A DNA stretch of 64,000 bases from Pseudoglutamicibacter cumminsii (GCF_016907775.1 NZ_JAFBCO010000001.1:1488001-1552000); one strand, 5' to 3'. Counted from the first letter of the stretch, positions 17,443 through 26,960 are shown. The notes: generated from the letters alone by a model not told the origin. Numbers and translations: made by a program.

Positions 17443-19329
17443 GTGCAGTTTCATATTTCCGGATACTCAACAGGCGATCCGCTCGAGCTGCCTGCCGCAG
17501 GCTATGGCATCGACCGTCCAGATGAACTTCCAGACACGATGGACGTTCTGGTTGTCGGTTGCGGTCCGGCAGGTTCGATCGCAGCGGCCCAGCTCTCGCA
17601 GTTCCCAAATGTGAACACGCGGCTCATTGACCAGCGCCCACACCGCCTTGAACTCGCGAATGCAGACGGCGTTCACTCCCGCACCATGGAAACCTTCCAG
17701 GCGTTCGGTTTCGCTCACGAGATCTTCGCTGAAGCTCACGAGATCACCGACATGGCATTCTGGGTTCCGGACCCACAGAACCCAGAGAACATCATGCGGG
17801 AGGTCAGCACCGCGGAGCTCGGCCCTGAGTACAGCGAATGGCCGATGATGCTCATCACACAGGTTCGCATCATCGATCACTTCAACCGGTTCATGAAGAA
17901 CTCGCCAACCCGCATGAAGCCTGACTACGGGTGGGAGTTCGTTGATCTCGAAGTTGCGCCAGAGTCAGCCAACGAGGAGTACCCGGTTACGGTCACCTTG
18001 CGCCGCAACGGTGGCCCAGAGGACGGCACGGAACGCCAGGTCAAAGCCAAGTACGTTGTGGGTGCCGACGGCGCGAAGAGTAAGGTGCGTAAATCGCTCG
18101 GCTACCGCCTCCGCGGCAACCAGGCCAACCACGCATGGGGTGTCATGGATGTTTTCGCTGACACCGACTTCCCAGATGTTCGCAAGAAGTGCACCATCAA
18201 GGGCAACTCGGGCCGTTCCATCCTGCTCATCCCACGCGAGGGCGGCTTCCTTGTGCGCTACTACGTCGACCTCGGTGAGGTCGCAGAGGACGACAACCAT
18301 GCAGTGCGTGAGACCCCGCTGCAGACCGTGATCGACACCGCGAACGAGATCATGCACCCGTACAGCATTGACGTTAAGAATGTCGTATGGAACACGATCT
18401 ACGAAGTCGGCCACCGCGTCTCAGACCACTTCGATGACCGCGACTCCGAATTCACCGAGGGCGCGCACCCTCGCGTATTCATCGCCGGCGACGCTTGCCA
18501 CACCCACTCCGCAAAGGCGGGGCAGGGGATGAACGTTTCGATGCAGGACGGTTTCAACCTCGGTTGGAAGCTCGGCCACGTAGTTTCAGGCAACAGCCCA
18601 CAAGAGTTGTTGCGGACCTACGCTGAAGAACGCAAAGACATCGCTCACCGCCTCATCGAATTCGATAAGCAGTGGTCTACGCTCATGGCGACCCCGGCCG
18701 ATCAGCTACCGGACCCACAGACTGTGCGCCGCTTCTACAACCAGACAGCGGAGTTCAACGCAGGCTACCTCACCGAATACGAGCCTTCGATGCTCACCAC
18801 GAGCGACGAACATCAGGAGCTGGCTGCAGGCTACCCGCTGGGTCGGCGCTTCCGTTCCGAAATGTGTGGCCGCGTGTGCGACCTGGTCCACACCCACATC
18901 GGGCACGAACATGCCGCTGATGGCCGCTACCGTGTCTATGTTTTCGCTGACTCGGAGATGCCAGGGGAATCTGAACGACTCAACGCCTGGGCAGACTGGT
19001 CGCAAGAGCACCTCGACTCGAGCCTGTTCGATGTCAAGGTCATCTTCCAACAGAACTATCGCGCATTCGACATGCGTCACGTGCACTCGGCGTTCAAACC
19101 GCGCGTGGGCGACTTCCAGTTGCTCAACATGGAGAACGCATGGGGAACCCTCGAAGACGTCGATATTTTCGAAACCCGAGGCATCTCACGCGAGGGCGCC
19201 GTAGTGGTGGTCCGCCCAGACCAGTATGTAGCCGGCGTGTTCCCGTTGGATCAGACGGCTGAGCTCGGAGAATTCTTGGGACGCACTTTCAACGACGTGA
19301 AAGCCAAGGCATCGTCCGTGAAGGCGTAG
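17443..19329 (+). CDS. FAD-dependent phenol 2-monooxygenase
   Basis: A class A flavoprotein hydroxylase that would convert phenol (or a substituted phenol) to catechol with NADPH and O2. 628 residues from GTG 17443, chosen for the AGGAGG site nine bases upstream; an upstream in-frame extension to 17302 is untranslated leader. Motifs: FAD-binding VVGCGPAGSIAAA, the DG motif GADGAKSKVRK and the GD motif FIAGDACHTHS followed by GQGMN. The last ~190 residues match the thioredoxin-like C-terminal domain of yeast-type phenol hydroxylases. It sits between catA and catB, consistent with feeding the ortho pathway. 3-hydroxybenzoate hydroxylase is a possible alternative activity. Confidence 0.9.
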   Translation: MQFHISGYSTGDPLELPAAGYGIDRPDELPDTMDVLVVGCGPAGSIAAAQLSQFPNVNTRLIDQRPHRLELANADGVHSRTMETFQAFGFAHEIFAEAHEITDMAFWVPDPQNPENIMREVSTAELGPEYSEWPMMLITQVRIIDHFNRFMKNSPTRMKPDYGWEFVDLEVAPESANEEYPVTVTLRRNGGPEDGTERQVKAKYVVGADGAKSKVRKSLGYRLRGNQANHAWGVMDVFADTDFPDVRKKCTIKGNSGRSILLIPREGGFLVRYYVDLGEVAEDDNHAVRETPLQTVIDTANEIMHPYSIDVKNVVWNTIYEVGHRVSDHFDDRDSEFTEGAHPRVFIAGDACHTHSAKAGQGMNVSMQDGFNLGWKLGHVVSGNSPQELLRTYAEERKDIAHRLIEFDKQWSTLMATPADQLPDPQTVRRFYNQTAEFNAGYLTEYEPSMLTTSDEHQELAAGYPLGRRFRSEMCGRVCDLVHTHIGHEHAADGRYRVYVFADSEMPGESERLNAWADWSQEHLDSSLFDVKVIFQQNYRAFDMRHVHSAFKPRVGDFQLLNMENAWGTLEDVDIFETRGISREGAVVVVRPDQYVAGVFPLDQTAELGEFLGRTFNDVKAKASSVKA

Positions 19330-19342
19330 AAACAGCGCACGC

Positions 19343-19386
19343 CAGAGAGGGCGCCGCATCCACGCAAGGATGCGGCGCCCTCTCTG
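19343..19386. terminator. Bidirectional terminator between phenol monooxygenase and catB
   Basis: Perfect 19-bp inverted repeat (19343-19361, 19368-19386) with a six-base loop and TGTTGCTGT following on the plus strand, between convergent genes. Confidence 0.85.
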
Positions 19387-19421
19387 TTGCTGTCAGTCTG
19401 TTGATGCGTAGCGAGTGCTGT

Positions 19422-20525
19422 TTACAAGTCCACGCGGTAGCGGGCGAGTTTCTCTTCGTCGATCTCAGCGCCCACGCCCGGCATATCGCGGACCGCGATG
19501 CGCCCGTCAATAATCTCGATCGGATCAGCGAGCAGGTCGTCAGCCATGTCGAGGAAGTTAGACAGCTCGCCCGCACGCGCCGATGACGCCTTGTGTGCGG
19601 CGCCGAAGGTCACGGTCGCCAGGGAACCGACCTGGGTGTCGATCTGATTGCCCATCGTCACATCAACGCCGAGGCCCGTGCACAGCCCGAGAATCTCGGT
19701 CGCCTCAGTGAAACCGGAGCGCGCGGTCTTGATACAGATCGCGTTGCAACCGCCGGATAACAGTTCGCGCGAAGCGTCCCCGGCGGTCGGAACAGACTCA
19801 TCGCCCACAATTGGAATACGCGAGTGGGTTACCAAGCGGCGGCGGCCCATCGCTTCTTTCGCGTCGTTCGGTTCTTCGAACAGAGTGATCGGGAGGTCCT
19901 CGATCTGCCGCAGAACATCCATCGCCTGGTTCGCGGTCCAGCCGCGGTTGGCGTCTAAGTAGATCTCGACGTCGTCGCCAAGGTGTTCAACGAGCGCGTG
20001 GCACGCCTCAACATCCTCGCTCACGGGCAGCCGGCCGACCTTGAGCTTGAACGTTGTGATGCCGTACTTCTCACCGAACATCTGAGCTTCCTCAACCAGC
20101 TCGGCGGCCGGCTTGAACCCGAGCATGTGGGAGACCCGCATCGAATCCGTGTAGCCACCCAAAAGCTTATGCACCGGCTGCTCGGTGATCTTGCCTGCGA
20201 TGTCCCACAACGCGATATCGACCGCACCCTTGGCAACCTGGTTGTGGATCGTGCGGTGCATGATCGCACGCACCTTCTCGCGATCCATCGGGTTCAAACC
20301 AACGATTTCTGGTGCGAAAACCTCGTCGATAATCGACTTGATCGAATGCTGGGTTTCACCGTAGGTGTAAGGCCGTGGAGGGGCATCGGCAACGCCTGTG
20401 ACGCCAGCATCAGTGTGGATGCGCACCAGCACGTGCTCGGCGTTGTGCACCTCGCCTGAGGCGAATTTCAGTGGTTTCACGTACGGGATGTTGTACGGGA
20501 TCGCCTCGATGCCAGTGATTTTCAC
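19422..20525 (-). CDS. catB: Muconate cycloisomerase
   Basis: CatB closes cis,cis-muconate to (+)-muconolactone. 367 residues of the enolase superfamily, MLE subgroup. The KxK motif that carries the catalytic base is in TFKLKVGR; the metal ligands are in LDANRGW, LFEEPND and VGDES, and a second Lys follows in CIKTARSG. I chose GTG 20525 because GGGAGGA precedes it closely; the frame stays open 330 bp further but through the regulator gene. It lies 26 bp after the LysR stop and is probably co-transcribed with it. Confidence 0.93.
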   Translation of the reverse strand: MKITGIEAIPYNIPYVKPLKFASGEVHNAEHVLVRIHTDAGVTGVADAPPRPYTYGETQHSIKSIIDEVFAPEIVGLNPMDREKVRAIMHRTIHNQVAKGAVDIALWDIAGKITEQPVHKLLGGYTDSMRVSHMLGFKPAAELVEEAQMFGEKYGITTFKLKVGRLPVSEDVEACHALVEHLGDDVEIYLDANRGWTANQAMDVLRQIEDLPITLFEEPNDAKEAMGRRRLVTHSRIPIVGDESVPTAGDASRELLSGGCNAICIKTARSGFTEATEILGLCTGLGVDVTMGNQIDTQVGSLATVTFGAAHKASSARAGELSNFLDMADDLLADPIEIIDGRIAVRDMPGVGAEIDEEKLARYRVDL

Positions 20526-20551
20526 GGTGTCCTCCCACGGTCGGTAGGTTT

Positions 20552-21478
20552 TTAGCTCTTGTGTGTGCGGTTCCGGTCTGTCGTGTCCGGCTGCGGCAGT
20601 TTGGCCGCCGCGTCGATGGTGGTGGTAATGAAGTTTTCTGCGATAGGGGTCAGTGCGTCGCCCTTCCACGCGATGCCGAGGCTGACCGTGATGTCGGTCT
20701 GCAGTGGGCGCAGGACGATGGACTCCTGGAAGGGGTACTGTGCGGAATACGGAACGAACGCGACCCCGATGTTCGCTGCCACGAGCGCGTTGAGCGTGCT
20801 GGTCTCGGTTGCGGTTTGCACCACGCGCGGCCGGAATCCGTGTTCGCGGCACGCCTGATGCGCGAGCGAGGCTACGGCGGATTCGCGGGGATAGCTCACG
20901 ACATCGATGTTCATGACGTCTTCGGGGCTCACTGGCCCGGTGTCTTCCGCGAGGGGATGGTTCCGGCTGATCGCCAACGCAAGCCGGGTATCCATGATGG
21001 GCTTGTAGTTCAGCTCATCGGATGAAATAGGCGGCCGCAGTACAGCCAGATCCATCCGGTTGTCGAGCAACGCTTGCTCCATGTGGGGAGTCAGCAATTC
21101 GCCGAAGACTTTGAGCCGTACCGATGGGTATCGATGGTGGGAGAGGCGGATTGCGGCCGGCATGAGTTCGTGGGTCGCGCTGCCTGTGAAGCCAACCCGA
21201 AGCACGCCTGCGGAGCCGGCACCGACATCGGTCACGTCACTTTGCGCAGACTCCACCGCGGAAAGGATCCCGGTTGCCCGCTCGAGGAGTAGTTCGCCGG
21301 CGGGGGTGAGGTCAACGCGGCGGGTTGTGCGTTCAAACAGCTGAGTTCCGAGTTCTTGTTCGAGCTGTTTGATCTGCGCTGAAAGCGGCGGCTGGGCAAT
21401 GTGTAGTCGCTGGGCGGCGCGTCCGAAGTGCTTTTCTTCTGCAACTGCCACGAAGTACCGCAAATGGCGTAGTTCCAT
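20552..21478 (-). CDS. LysR-type regulator, probable CatR/BenM-like activator
   Basis: 308 residues: a typical N-terminal winged HTH (MELRHLRYFVAVAEEKHFGRA..., then QPPLSAQIKQLEQELGTQLF) and a C-terminal effector-binding domain. LysR proteins of this subgroup respond to cis,cis-muconate and activate cat genes. The position, transcribed with catB and diverging from catC, supports this role. The 247-bp divergent region carries several palindromes (21547-21565, 21612-21638). Confidence 0.9.
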   Translation of the reverse strand: MELRHLRYFVAVAEEKHFGRAAQRLHIAQPPLSAQIKQLEQELGTQLFERTTRRVDLTPAGELLLERATGILSAVESAQSDVTDVGAGSAGVLRVGFTGSATHELMPAAIRLSHHRYPSVRLKVFGELLTPHMEQALLDNRMDLAVLRPPISSDELNYKPIMDTRLALAISRNHPLAEDTGPVSPEDVMNIDVVSYPRESAVASLAHQACREHGFRPRVVQTATETSTLNALVAANIGVAFVPYSAQYPFQESIVLRPLQTDITVSLGIAWKGDALTPIAENFITTTIDAAAKLPQPDTTDRNRTHKS

Positions 21479-21546
21479 GGGTCCTCTCCGTTTCGTGCAG
21501 GCATTAATACTCGGTCTGATATTCGGGGCGCGTTAGACGCATCGCA

Positions 21547-21638
21547 ACCGGACACCGAGTCCGGTGACGTATCTCACCTTAGATTCAGCGGGGCTGGATG
21601 TGAAAGACTTTTATGAGCCTTACTCATATGCCGCATAT
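21547..21638. promoter_or_regulatory. Divergent LysR/catC control region with three palindromes
   Basis: Between the regulator and catC are ACCGGAC/GTCCGGT (21547-21565, five-base spacer), TATGAG-CCTTA-CTCATA (21612-21628, a perfect T-N-A type LysR-like site) and ATATGC-C-GCATAT (21626-21638), the last two overlapping. Such an arrangement fits recognition and activation sites of a LysR regulator; no experiment backs the assignment. Confidence 0.55.
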
Positions 21639-21724
21639 ATCAATGCCTGTGGTTTAGATACTTCAGACTACGGTAAAGGGTGAATAGGCTGAAGCGTAGG
21701 CACACACATACGAAGGAGATCACG

Positions 21725-22033
21725 ATGCTGTTTCTAGCCCGCATGGACGTTCACTTCCCGGAGAACATGGATCCGGACACGATGGCTGATTTCCAGAAGC
21801 GCGAGAAGGCCTACTCGTCTGACCTCCAGAACCGCGGCATCATGAAGGGTATCTGGCGTGTGGTCGGGGAGTACTCCAACTACTCGATGTATGACGTCGA
21901 CGGCCACGATGAGCTCCACGCGATCTTCCAGGGATTCCCGATGTTCAAGTACATGGACGTCAAGGTGACTCCGCTGGCTACCCATCCGAACGCGACCAAG
22001 AGCGACTTCTTCGCGCCTGCCGCCGGGAACTGA
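21725..22033 (+). CDS. catC: Muconolactone delta-isomerase
   Basis: CatC moves the double bond of muconolactone to give 3-oxoadipate enol-lactone. 102 residues from the ATG at 21725, preceded by GAAGGAGAT; an open extension to 21680 precedes that ribosome site. The N-terminus MLFLARMDVHFP and the segment KGIWRVVGEYSNYSMYDV are typical of this small ferredoxin-like decameric enzyme (usually 92-97 residues). The enol-lactone hydrolase catD is not in this window. Confidence 0.93.
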   Translation: MLFLARMDVHFPENMDPDTMADFQKREKAYSSDLQNRGIMKGIWRVVGEYSNYSMYDVDGHDELHAIFQGFPMFKYMDVKVTPLATHPNATKSDFFAPAAGN

Positions 22034-22061
22034 GAACCGGAATAGTACAAGCTAAAACGCA

Positions 22062-22093
22062 GCGGCTTGAGAGACTCTGTTCTCTCAAGCCGC
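22062..22093. terminator. Bidirectional terminator between catC and metQ
   Basis: Perfect 13-bp stem (22062-22074, 22081-22093), six-base loop, flanked by AAAACGC and CGTTTAT; convergent genes. Confidence 0.85.
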
Positions 22094-22132
22094 CGCGTTT
22101 ATTGGTGCAGCTAACGTATGTGTGTAGCTGAA

Positions 22133-22984
22133 TTAGAACGCTGGGATGACGGTTCCGTCTTTCCAGTTTTCTTCGATGAACTTCTTGACCTGATCGGAGT
22201 GCAACAGCTCGTCGAGCTTCTTGATGTTCTCGTCGTCCTTGTTGGCTTCACGCACAGTCAAGAGGTTGGCGTACGGGTTGTCTTCAGCCTTCTCGAGGAA
22301 CAATCCGTCCTCGGACGGGGTCAGGCCGCCCTCGAGTGCGAAGTTGCCGTTGATGACTGCGCCGTCGAGGTCTTCCATGACGCGCGGAAGGGTAGCGGCA
22401 TCGGCTTCAACGAACTGGAGATTCTTAGGGTTCTCAGCGACGTCGTGGATTGTCGCGGAGACGTCTTCAACGCCGTCCTTGATCTTGATGAGGCCAGCGT
22501 CCGCAAGGAGCTTGAGCGAGCGGCCCATGTTGGAAGGGTCGTTAGGGATAGCGATCTTGCCGCCGTCCTTGATCTCGTCAACACTCTTAGCCTTCGAGGA
22601 GTACAGCGCCAAAGGCTCGATGTGGATGCCCTTGAAGTGAGCGAGCTCGTAGCCCTTCTTGGAGATTTCTTCCTTGAGGTATGGCTCGTGCTGGAAGTAG
22701 TTGGCGTCGATGTCGCCGTCGTTGAGCGCCTGGTTAGGTAGCGCGTAGTCGGTGAACTCCTTGATCTCGAGATCAAGGCCAGCGTCCTTGGCGAGGTTAT
22801 CATCAACGAACTTGAGGATCTTGGCCTGCGGGACCGGGGTAGCGCCGATCGTCAGGGTCGTGATGTCGCCGTCTTTCTTACCAACGCTGTCTTTGTCGTT
22901 GCCGCCCATGAGGCCGCATCCAGCGAGGCTGACGGTGACTGCTAGTGCGGCAGTGCCTGCCGCGAACTTACGCAAGAAGCGCAT
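22133..22984 (-). CDS. metQ: Methionine-binding lipoprotein MetQ
   Basis: Substrate-binding part of the methionine ABC importer. 283 residues with a lipoprotein signal: MRFLRKFAAG, a hydrophobic stretch and lipobox SLAGC with the lipidated Cys at residue 23. The mature protein starts with a short Gly/Asp/Lys-rich linker and then LTIGATPVPQAKIL, the NlpA/MetQ family start. 54 bp after metI, last gene of metNIQ. D- and L-methionine are both possible ligands. Confidence 0.93.
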   Translation of the reverse strand: MRFLRKFAAGTAALAVTVSLAGCGLMGGNDKDSVGKKDGDITTLTIGATPVPQAKILKFVDDNLAKDAGLDLEIKEFTDYALPNQALNDGDIDANYFQHEPYLKEEISKKGYELAHFKGIHIEPLALYSSKAKSVDEIKDGGKIAIPNDPSNMGRSLKLLADAGLIKIKDGVEDVSATIHDVAENPKNLQFVEADAATLPRVMEDLDGAVINGNFALEGGLTPSEDGLFLEKAEDNPYANLLTVREANKDDENIKKLDELLHSDQVKKFIEENWKDGTVIPAF

Positions 22985-23038
22985 TGTTCTCCTTAGGGGT
23001 GAGTGTTCCTAGGTTGGTGTACCTGAGGACGATTCGGA

Positions 23039-23776
23039 TTAGCGGTGGTTGACGCGGCGCGCGAGCCAGTCACCGAACATTTGAATAGCAATAACGATTG
23101 CGACGACGACGATGATGCACGCGAGCATCGTGTCCGTCTGGTATTGGCTGTAGCCATAGTTCATCGCGAGTGCACCCAGGCCTCCGCCACCGACTGCGCC
23201 GGCCATCGCCGTGTAGGAAACCAGCGTGACCGCGGTGACGGTCGCAGACGAAACGAGCGCGGGCAAGGCCTCGGGGATCATGACTTGGCGCACGATCTGC
23301 CCGTTCGTAGCTCCCATCATCTGCACGGCTTCGATCTTGCCTGTAGCCACTTCACGCATTGCGCTTTCAGCGAGCCGCGCAAAGAACGGGATCGCGCCCA
23401 CGGCGAGCGGGACCACGGTCGCTTCCCACCCGATCGCTTTACCGACCATGAACCGCGTGAACGGGATCAACGCGATGATGAGGATGATGAACGGGATAGA
23501 CCGGCCGAGGTCCACGATCGAGCTGATGATGCGGTGAATCACAGGGTTCGGGGCGAGCCCGCCCTTCGACGTCATCCATACCCAGATGCCCAACGGCAAG
23601 CCGAGCAGTACCGCAAACGCCGACGAGAACACGGTCATCAGGAGTGTCTCTTGGGTTGCTGGCCACAGCGAGTCGCGGATCACCGGGTTGTTGAACCAGG
23701 TTTCCTCGTCTGCAGCGAGAACCTGCCCAGGGACGGTGTGGAGGTGTGTAGCGAGCGTGTTCAGTTGGGTGATCAT
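23039..23776 (-). CDS. metI: Methionine ABC transporter permease MetI
   Basis: 245 residues, five or so transmembrane helices of the BPD-transport type (TLLMTVFSSAFAVLLGLPLG at the start; AGAVGGGGLGALAMNYGYSQY near the end). The coupling-loop segment carries EAVQMMGATNGQIVRQVMIPEALPAL. Its start overlaps the metN stop by four bases (ATGA), which couples translation of the two membrane-complex subunits. Confidence 0.93.
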   Translation of the reverse strand: MITQLNTLATHLHTVPGQVLAADEETWFNNPVIRDSLWPATQETLLMTVFSSAFAVLLGLPLGIWVWMTSKGGLAPNPVIHRIISSIVDLGRSIPFIILIIALIPFTRFMVGKAIGWEATVVPLAVGAIPFFARLAESAMREVATGKIEAVQMMGATNGQIVRQVMIPEALPALVSSATVTAVTLVSYTAMAGAVGGGGLGALAMNYGYSQYQTDTMLACIIVVVAIVIAIQMFGDWLARRVNHR

Positions 23777-24747
23777 GCTGCTTCCTCGACGTAGATTCCG
23801 CGTTCGGACAGGGTACGAGCCAGTGCTCGGGTGGCTTGAGTATCGGTGCTGCGGATGCGCATACGGCCCACATCGAGGCCAGCGATGCGTTCCAACGTCG
23901 CGGCTTCAACCTCGACGATCGGGGTTCCGGCTTGCTGTGCAGCGTCGAATACCTCGGATGCTGACATGCCCGCGATGCTAATTTCCAGCATCGCGGTGTC
24001 GTCCTCGGCGTCGCGGATCGGCGCGGATGGCAACGGGATGAGCTCGCGCGCGAGCTTCGAGGAAGGATCCGAGAGCACATTGCGCAACGATGCGGTGTGC
24101 TGATTCCGGCCTTCAGCTAGCAGGGTCACGGAATCGCAGATCTCACGGACCACCGACATCTCGTGGGTGATGATCAAGACGGTGATGCCGAGGTCGTCGC
24201 GAAGGCGCTTGATGAGGGCCAGGATCTGGGCGGTCGTGGCTGAGTCGAGCGCCGACGTCGGCTCGTCACACAACAAAATCTTCGGTTCGGTCGCGAGCGC
24301 GCGTGCGATACCGACGCGCTGACGCTGCCCACCCGAAAGCTGAGCCGGATGGTTGTTTTCGCGACCATCTAGACCAACCAGGGTTACGAGTTCACGTGCC
24401 CGCTCCATCGCCTGCTTCTTCTTGACCCCAGCGATCAGCAGAGGGTGAGCGATATTCTCCAGCGCGGTCTTGGAATCCAACAGCTCGGCGTGCTGGAAGA
24501 CCATCCCGATGGATCGGCGGGCTTGACGCAAGCGAGCGCCGGAATAAGCGGTGACGTCTTCGCCGTTGATTTCCACGGTCCCTGACGTCGGGGTCTCGAG
24601 TCCGGTAAGGCAACGAATCAGAGTGGACTTACCTGCGCCCGAACGTCCGACAATTCCGTGGATGAGGCCGGACTCAACGTGCAAATCGATGCCATCTAAA
24701 GCAGTTGTGCCTGCGAACTCTTTACGCAAGCCTTTCAACGTAATCAT
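23773..24747 (-). CDS. metN: Methionine ABC transporter ATPase MetN
   Basis: 324 residues. Walker A GRSGAGKST at residues 34-42, signature LSGGQRQRVGIARAL, Walker B ILLCDEPTSALD, H-loop ITHEMSVV. The final ~80 residues form the regulatory NIL domain by which methionine inhibits transport. First gene of metNIQ; the 283-bp upstream gap has no SAM riboswitch that I can recognise. Confidence 0.94.
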   Translation of the reverse strand: MITLKGLRKEFAGTTALDGIDLHVESGLIHGIVGRSGAGKSTLIRCLTGLETPTSGTVEINGEDVTAYSGARLRQARRSIGMVFQHAELLDSKTALENIAHPLLIAGVKKKQAMERARELVTLVGLDGRENNHPAQLSGGQRQRVGIARALATEPKILLCDEPTSALDSATTAQILALIKRLRDDLGITVLIITHEMSVVREICDSVTLLAEGRNQHTASLRNVLSDPSSKLARELIPLPSAPIRDAEDDTAMLEISIAGMSASEVFDAAQQAGTPIVEVEAATLERIAGLDVGRMRIRSTDTQATRALARTLSERGIYVEEAA

Positions 24748-24875
24748 CGGACCCTCCCTTCAAAGTGACACTGGCCCTAGCGGCCGCGAATAAGTAATTC
24801 CAAGGTGTCTAGCGTACGCCTATTACCGTGCAACGACGGCCCACGCGCGCGTTAACCCGGGAACACAAACACTGA

Positions 24876-24915
24876 CACAGTATGCGCATGATCAATAAAA
24901 CACATGCGTATTGTG
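24876..24915 (-). promoter_or_regulatory. Imperfect inverted repeat upstream of metN
   Basis: In the 283-bp non-coding gap between metN and the ABC exporter, CACAGTATGCGCATG (24876-24890) and CATGCGTATTGTG (24903-24915) form an inverted repeat with a two-base offset in an AT-rich patch. It could be an operator; otherwise I see nothing in the gap. Confidence 0.3.
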
Positions 24916-25030
24916 TTACAGAACATGTCAAGAATGGGGCCAGAACCGGGCGAATCGTGGCAGGGATCACCCTGAGATGATCATTCGAGGAGTGTTTCTA
25001 GGGCTGCGTAGGAGCGACCTGCGCCCGACC

Positions 25031-26899
25031 TCATTCCTGAGAGGCGAACTGGGTTCGGTACAGCTCGGCGTAACGTCCGCCCTGAGCTAGAAGCTCATCG
25101 TGGTTGCCTCGTTCGACGATCCGGCCGCCCTCAACCACAAGGATCGCGTCCGCCGCACGGATCGTAGACAAACGGTGCGCAATCACGAGGGCAGTGCGGC
25201 CAGCCATCGCTTCCGATAGCGCGTTCTGGACCGAGGCCTCATTCGTGGAATCCAAAGCGGATGTTGCCTCATCCAAGACGACCACAGCCGGAGCAGCCAG
25301 AAGCAACCGTGCAATCGTGAGTCTCTGCCGCTCGCCACCAGACAATCGATAGCCGCGCTCACCGATCACCGTATCCAGGCCATCGGGCAGTGCCTCAATC
25401 ACAGGCTTGAGCCGTGCACGCTCCAGCGCAGACCACAGTTGCTCATCCGTCGCGTTTGGCGACGCGATCGCGAGGTTATCGCGGATCGATTCATGGAACA
25501 GGTGCCCATCTTGGGTCACGACGCCGATCATGTGTTTGAGCGAATCGAAGCTCACGTCACGCACATCGACATCGTTGAGCATGATGCTGCCTTCCGTCGC
25601 GTCATACAGCCGCGGTAGAAGCGACGCGATCGTGGACTTGCCAGCGCCGCTCGAACCAACCAAAGCGACAGTCTGGCCCGCCTCAATCGTGAAATCGATC
25701 CCGTGCAAAACCTCGGAACTGTCGCGCTGATCCAGCACCGCGACATCCTCGAGCGAGGCCAGCGAAACCTGTTCGGCCGTCGGGTAGGCAAACCGCACCT
25801 CGTTGAACGAAACCTTGACTGGGCCGGGACCCAACGCGACCGCATTCGGCTTCTCCTTGATCAGCGGATCCAGGTCCAAAACCTCGAAAACCCGCTCGAA
25901 CGAGACGATCGCGCTCATGATGTCCATGCGGGCGTTCGCGAGCATCGTCAACGGCGCATACAAGCGCGTCAACAGCATCGCGAGCGTCACCACTTCACCC
26001 GCATTGAGGTGCCCCAGTACCGCCTGGACACCACCCACGCCATACACGAGCGCCAAAGCCAACGCTGAAACCAGTGTGAGAGCCTGCACGAACGTCGTCT
26101 GCAACATCGCGGTCTTGATGCCGATGTCCCGCACCCGGCCGGCACGATCGGAAAAGGCCTGCGATTCCGCGCCAGGCACACCGAACAGCTTGACCAGGGT
26201 CGCTCCACCCGCGGAGAACCGCTCCGTCATACGTGTAGACATCGCCGCGTTGTAGTTTGCAGCTTCGCGTTGAAGCGCGGCCAAACGGCCGCCCAGAAGG
26301 CGCGCGGGGATCAAGAACACCGGCAACAGCAAGATAGAAAACAGCGTGACCTGCCACGAAATCGTGACCATGACACCCACGGTGAGTGCGAGCGAAACGA
26401 TGTTCGCAACCACCCCGGAAAGCGTGTTCGAAAAGGCTCGCTGAGCGCTGATGACGTCGTTATTCAGGCGTGAAACCAGAGCGCCCGTACGGGTGCGGTT
26501 GAAGAACGCGATGGGCATCGTCTGAACGTGATCAAACACTGTGGTCCGCAGATCGTAGATCAAGCCTTCGCCGAGCTTCGCAGAGAAGTAGCGGTTCAGC
26601 AGGCTGAAGCCGGCATCGGCGAGCGCGAGTGCTGCGATCGCGATAGCGAGCCAAATGATTGTTTCGACCGGACCCCCGGACGTGATCGCGTTGACGACAT
26701 CACCCGCGAGGACCGGAGTGATGACCCCGATCACCGAAATCACAACAGAGATACCAAGGAACAAAAACAGCATCGTTTTGCGTTTGGATGCGAAGCCCCA
26801 GATGCGCTTGAGCGTCCCCTTGGAGATCTTCCCGTGGTCTTTGGTTCGCTGTCCTGCCATGGTGCGGTGCAGAACCATCCGCGGTGAAAACTGACTCAT
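25031..26899 (-). CDS. ABC exporter, fused permease-ATPase half-transporter
   Basis: 622 residues of the MsbA/LmrA type: an N-terminal six-helix transmembrane domain and a C-terminal nucleotide-binding domain with Walker A VGSSGAGKST, signature LSGGERQRL, Walker B VVLDEATSALD and H-loop IAHRLSTI. It would act as a homodimer exporting a lipid or drug; substrate unknown. ATG 26899 is chosen because AAGGAGG ends six bases upstream, whereas ATG 26905 directly abuts it. The gene is separated from accE by a strong hairpin, so it has its own promoter. Confidence 0.92.
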   Translation of the reverse strand: MSQFSPRMVLHRTMAGQRTKDHGKISKGTLKRIWGFASKRKTMLFLFLGISVVISVIGVITPVLAGDVVNAITSGGPVETIIWLAIAIAALALADAGFSLLNRYFSAKLGEGLIYDLRTTVFDHVQTMPIAFFNRTRTGALVSRLNNDVISAQRAFSNTLSGVVANIVSLALTVGVMVTISWQVTLFSILLLPVFLIPARLLGGRLAALQREAANYNAAMSTRMTERFSAGGATLVKLFGVPGAESQAFSDRAGRVRDIGIKTAMLQTTFVQALTLVSALALALVYGVGGVQAVLGHLNAGEVVTLAMLLTRLYAPLTMLANARMDIMSAIVSFERVFEVLDLDPLIKEKPNAVALGPGPVKVSFNEVRFAYPTAEQVSLASLEDVAVLDQRDSSEVLHGIDFTIEAGQTVALVGSSGAGKSTIASLLPRLYDATEGSIMLNDVDVRDVSFDSLKHMIGVVTQDGHLFHESIRDNLAIASPNATDEQLWSALERARLKPVIEALPDGLDTVIGERGYRLSGGERQRLTIARLLLAAPAVVVLDEATSALDSTNEASVQNALSEAMAGRTALVIAHRLSTIRAADAILVVEGGRIVERGNHDELLAQGGRYAELYRTQFASQE

Positions 26900-26960
26900 C
26901 GACATCCTCCTTGGGACGCATCATGTACGCCGCGCTGTCAATAGCGCGCTGAGAACGATG

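Noticed and set aside
24748-25030. SAM riboswitch or McbR-type site in front of metNIQ
   Set aside because: No aptamer core is present and only one half of a GTCTA-type site could be found.
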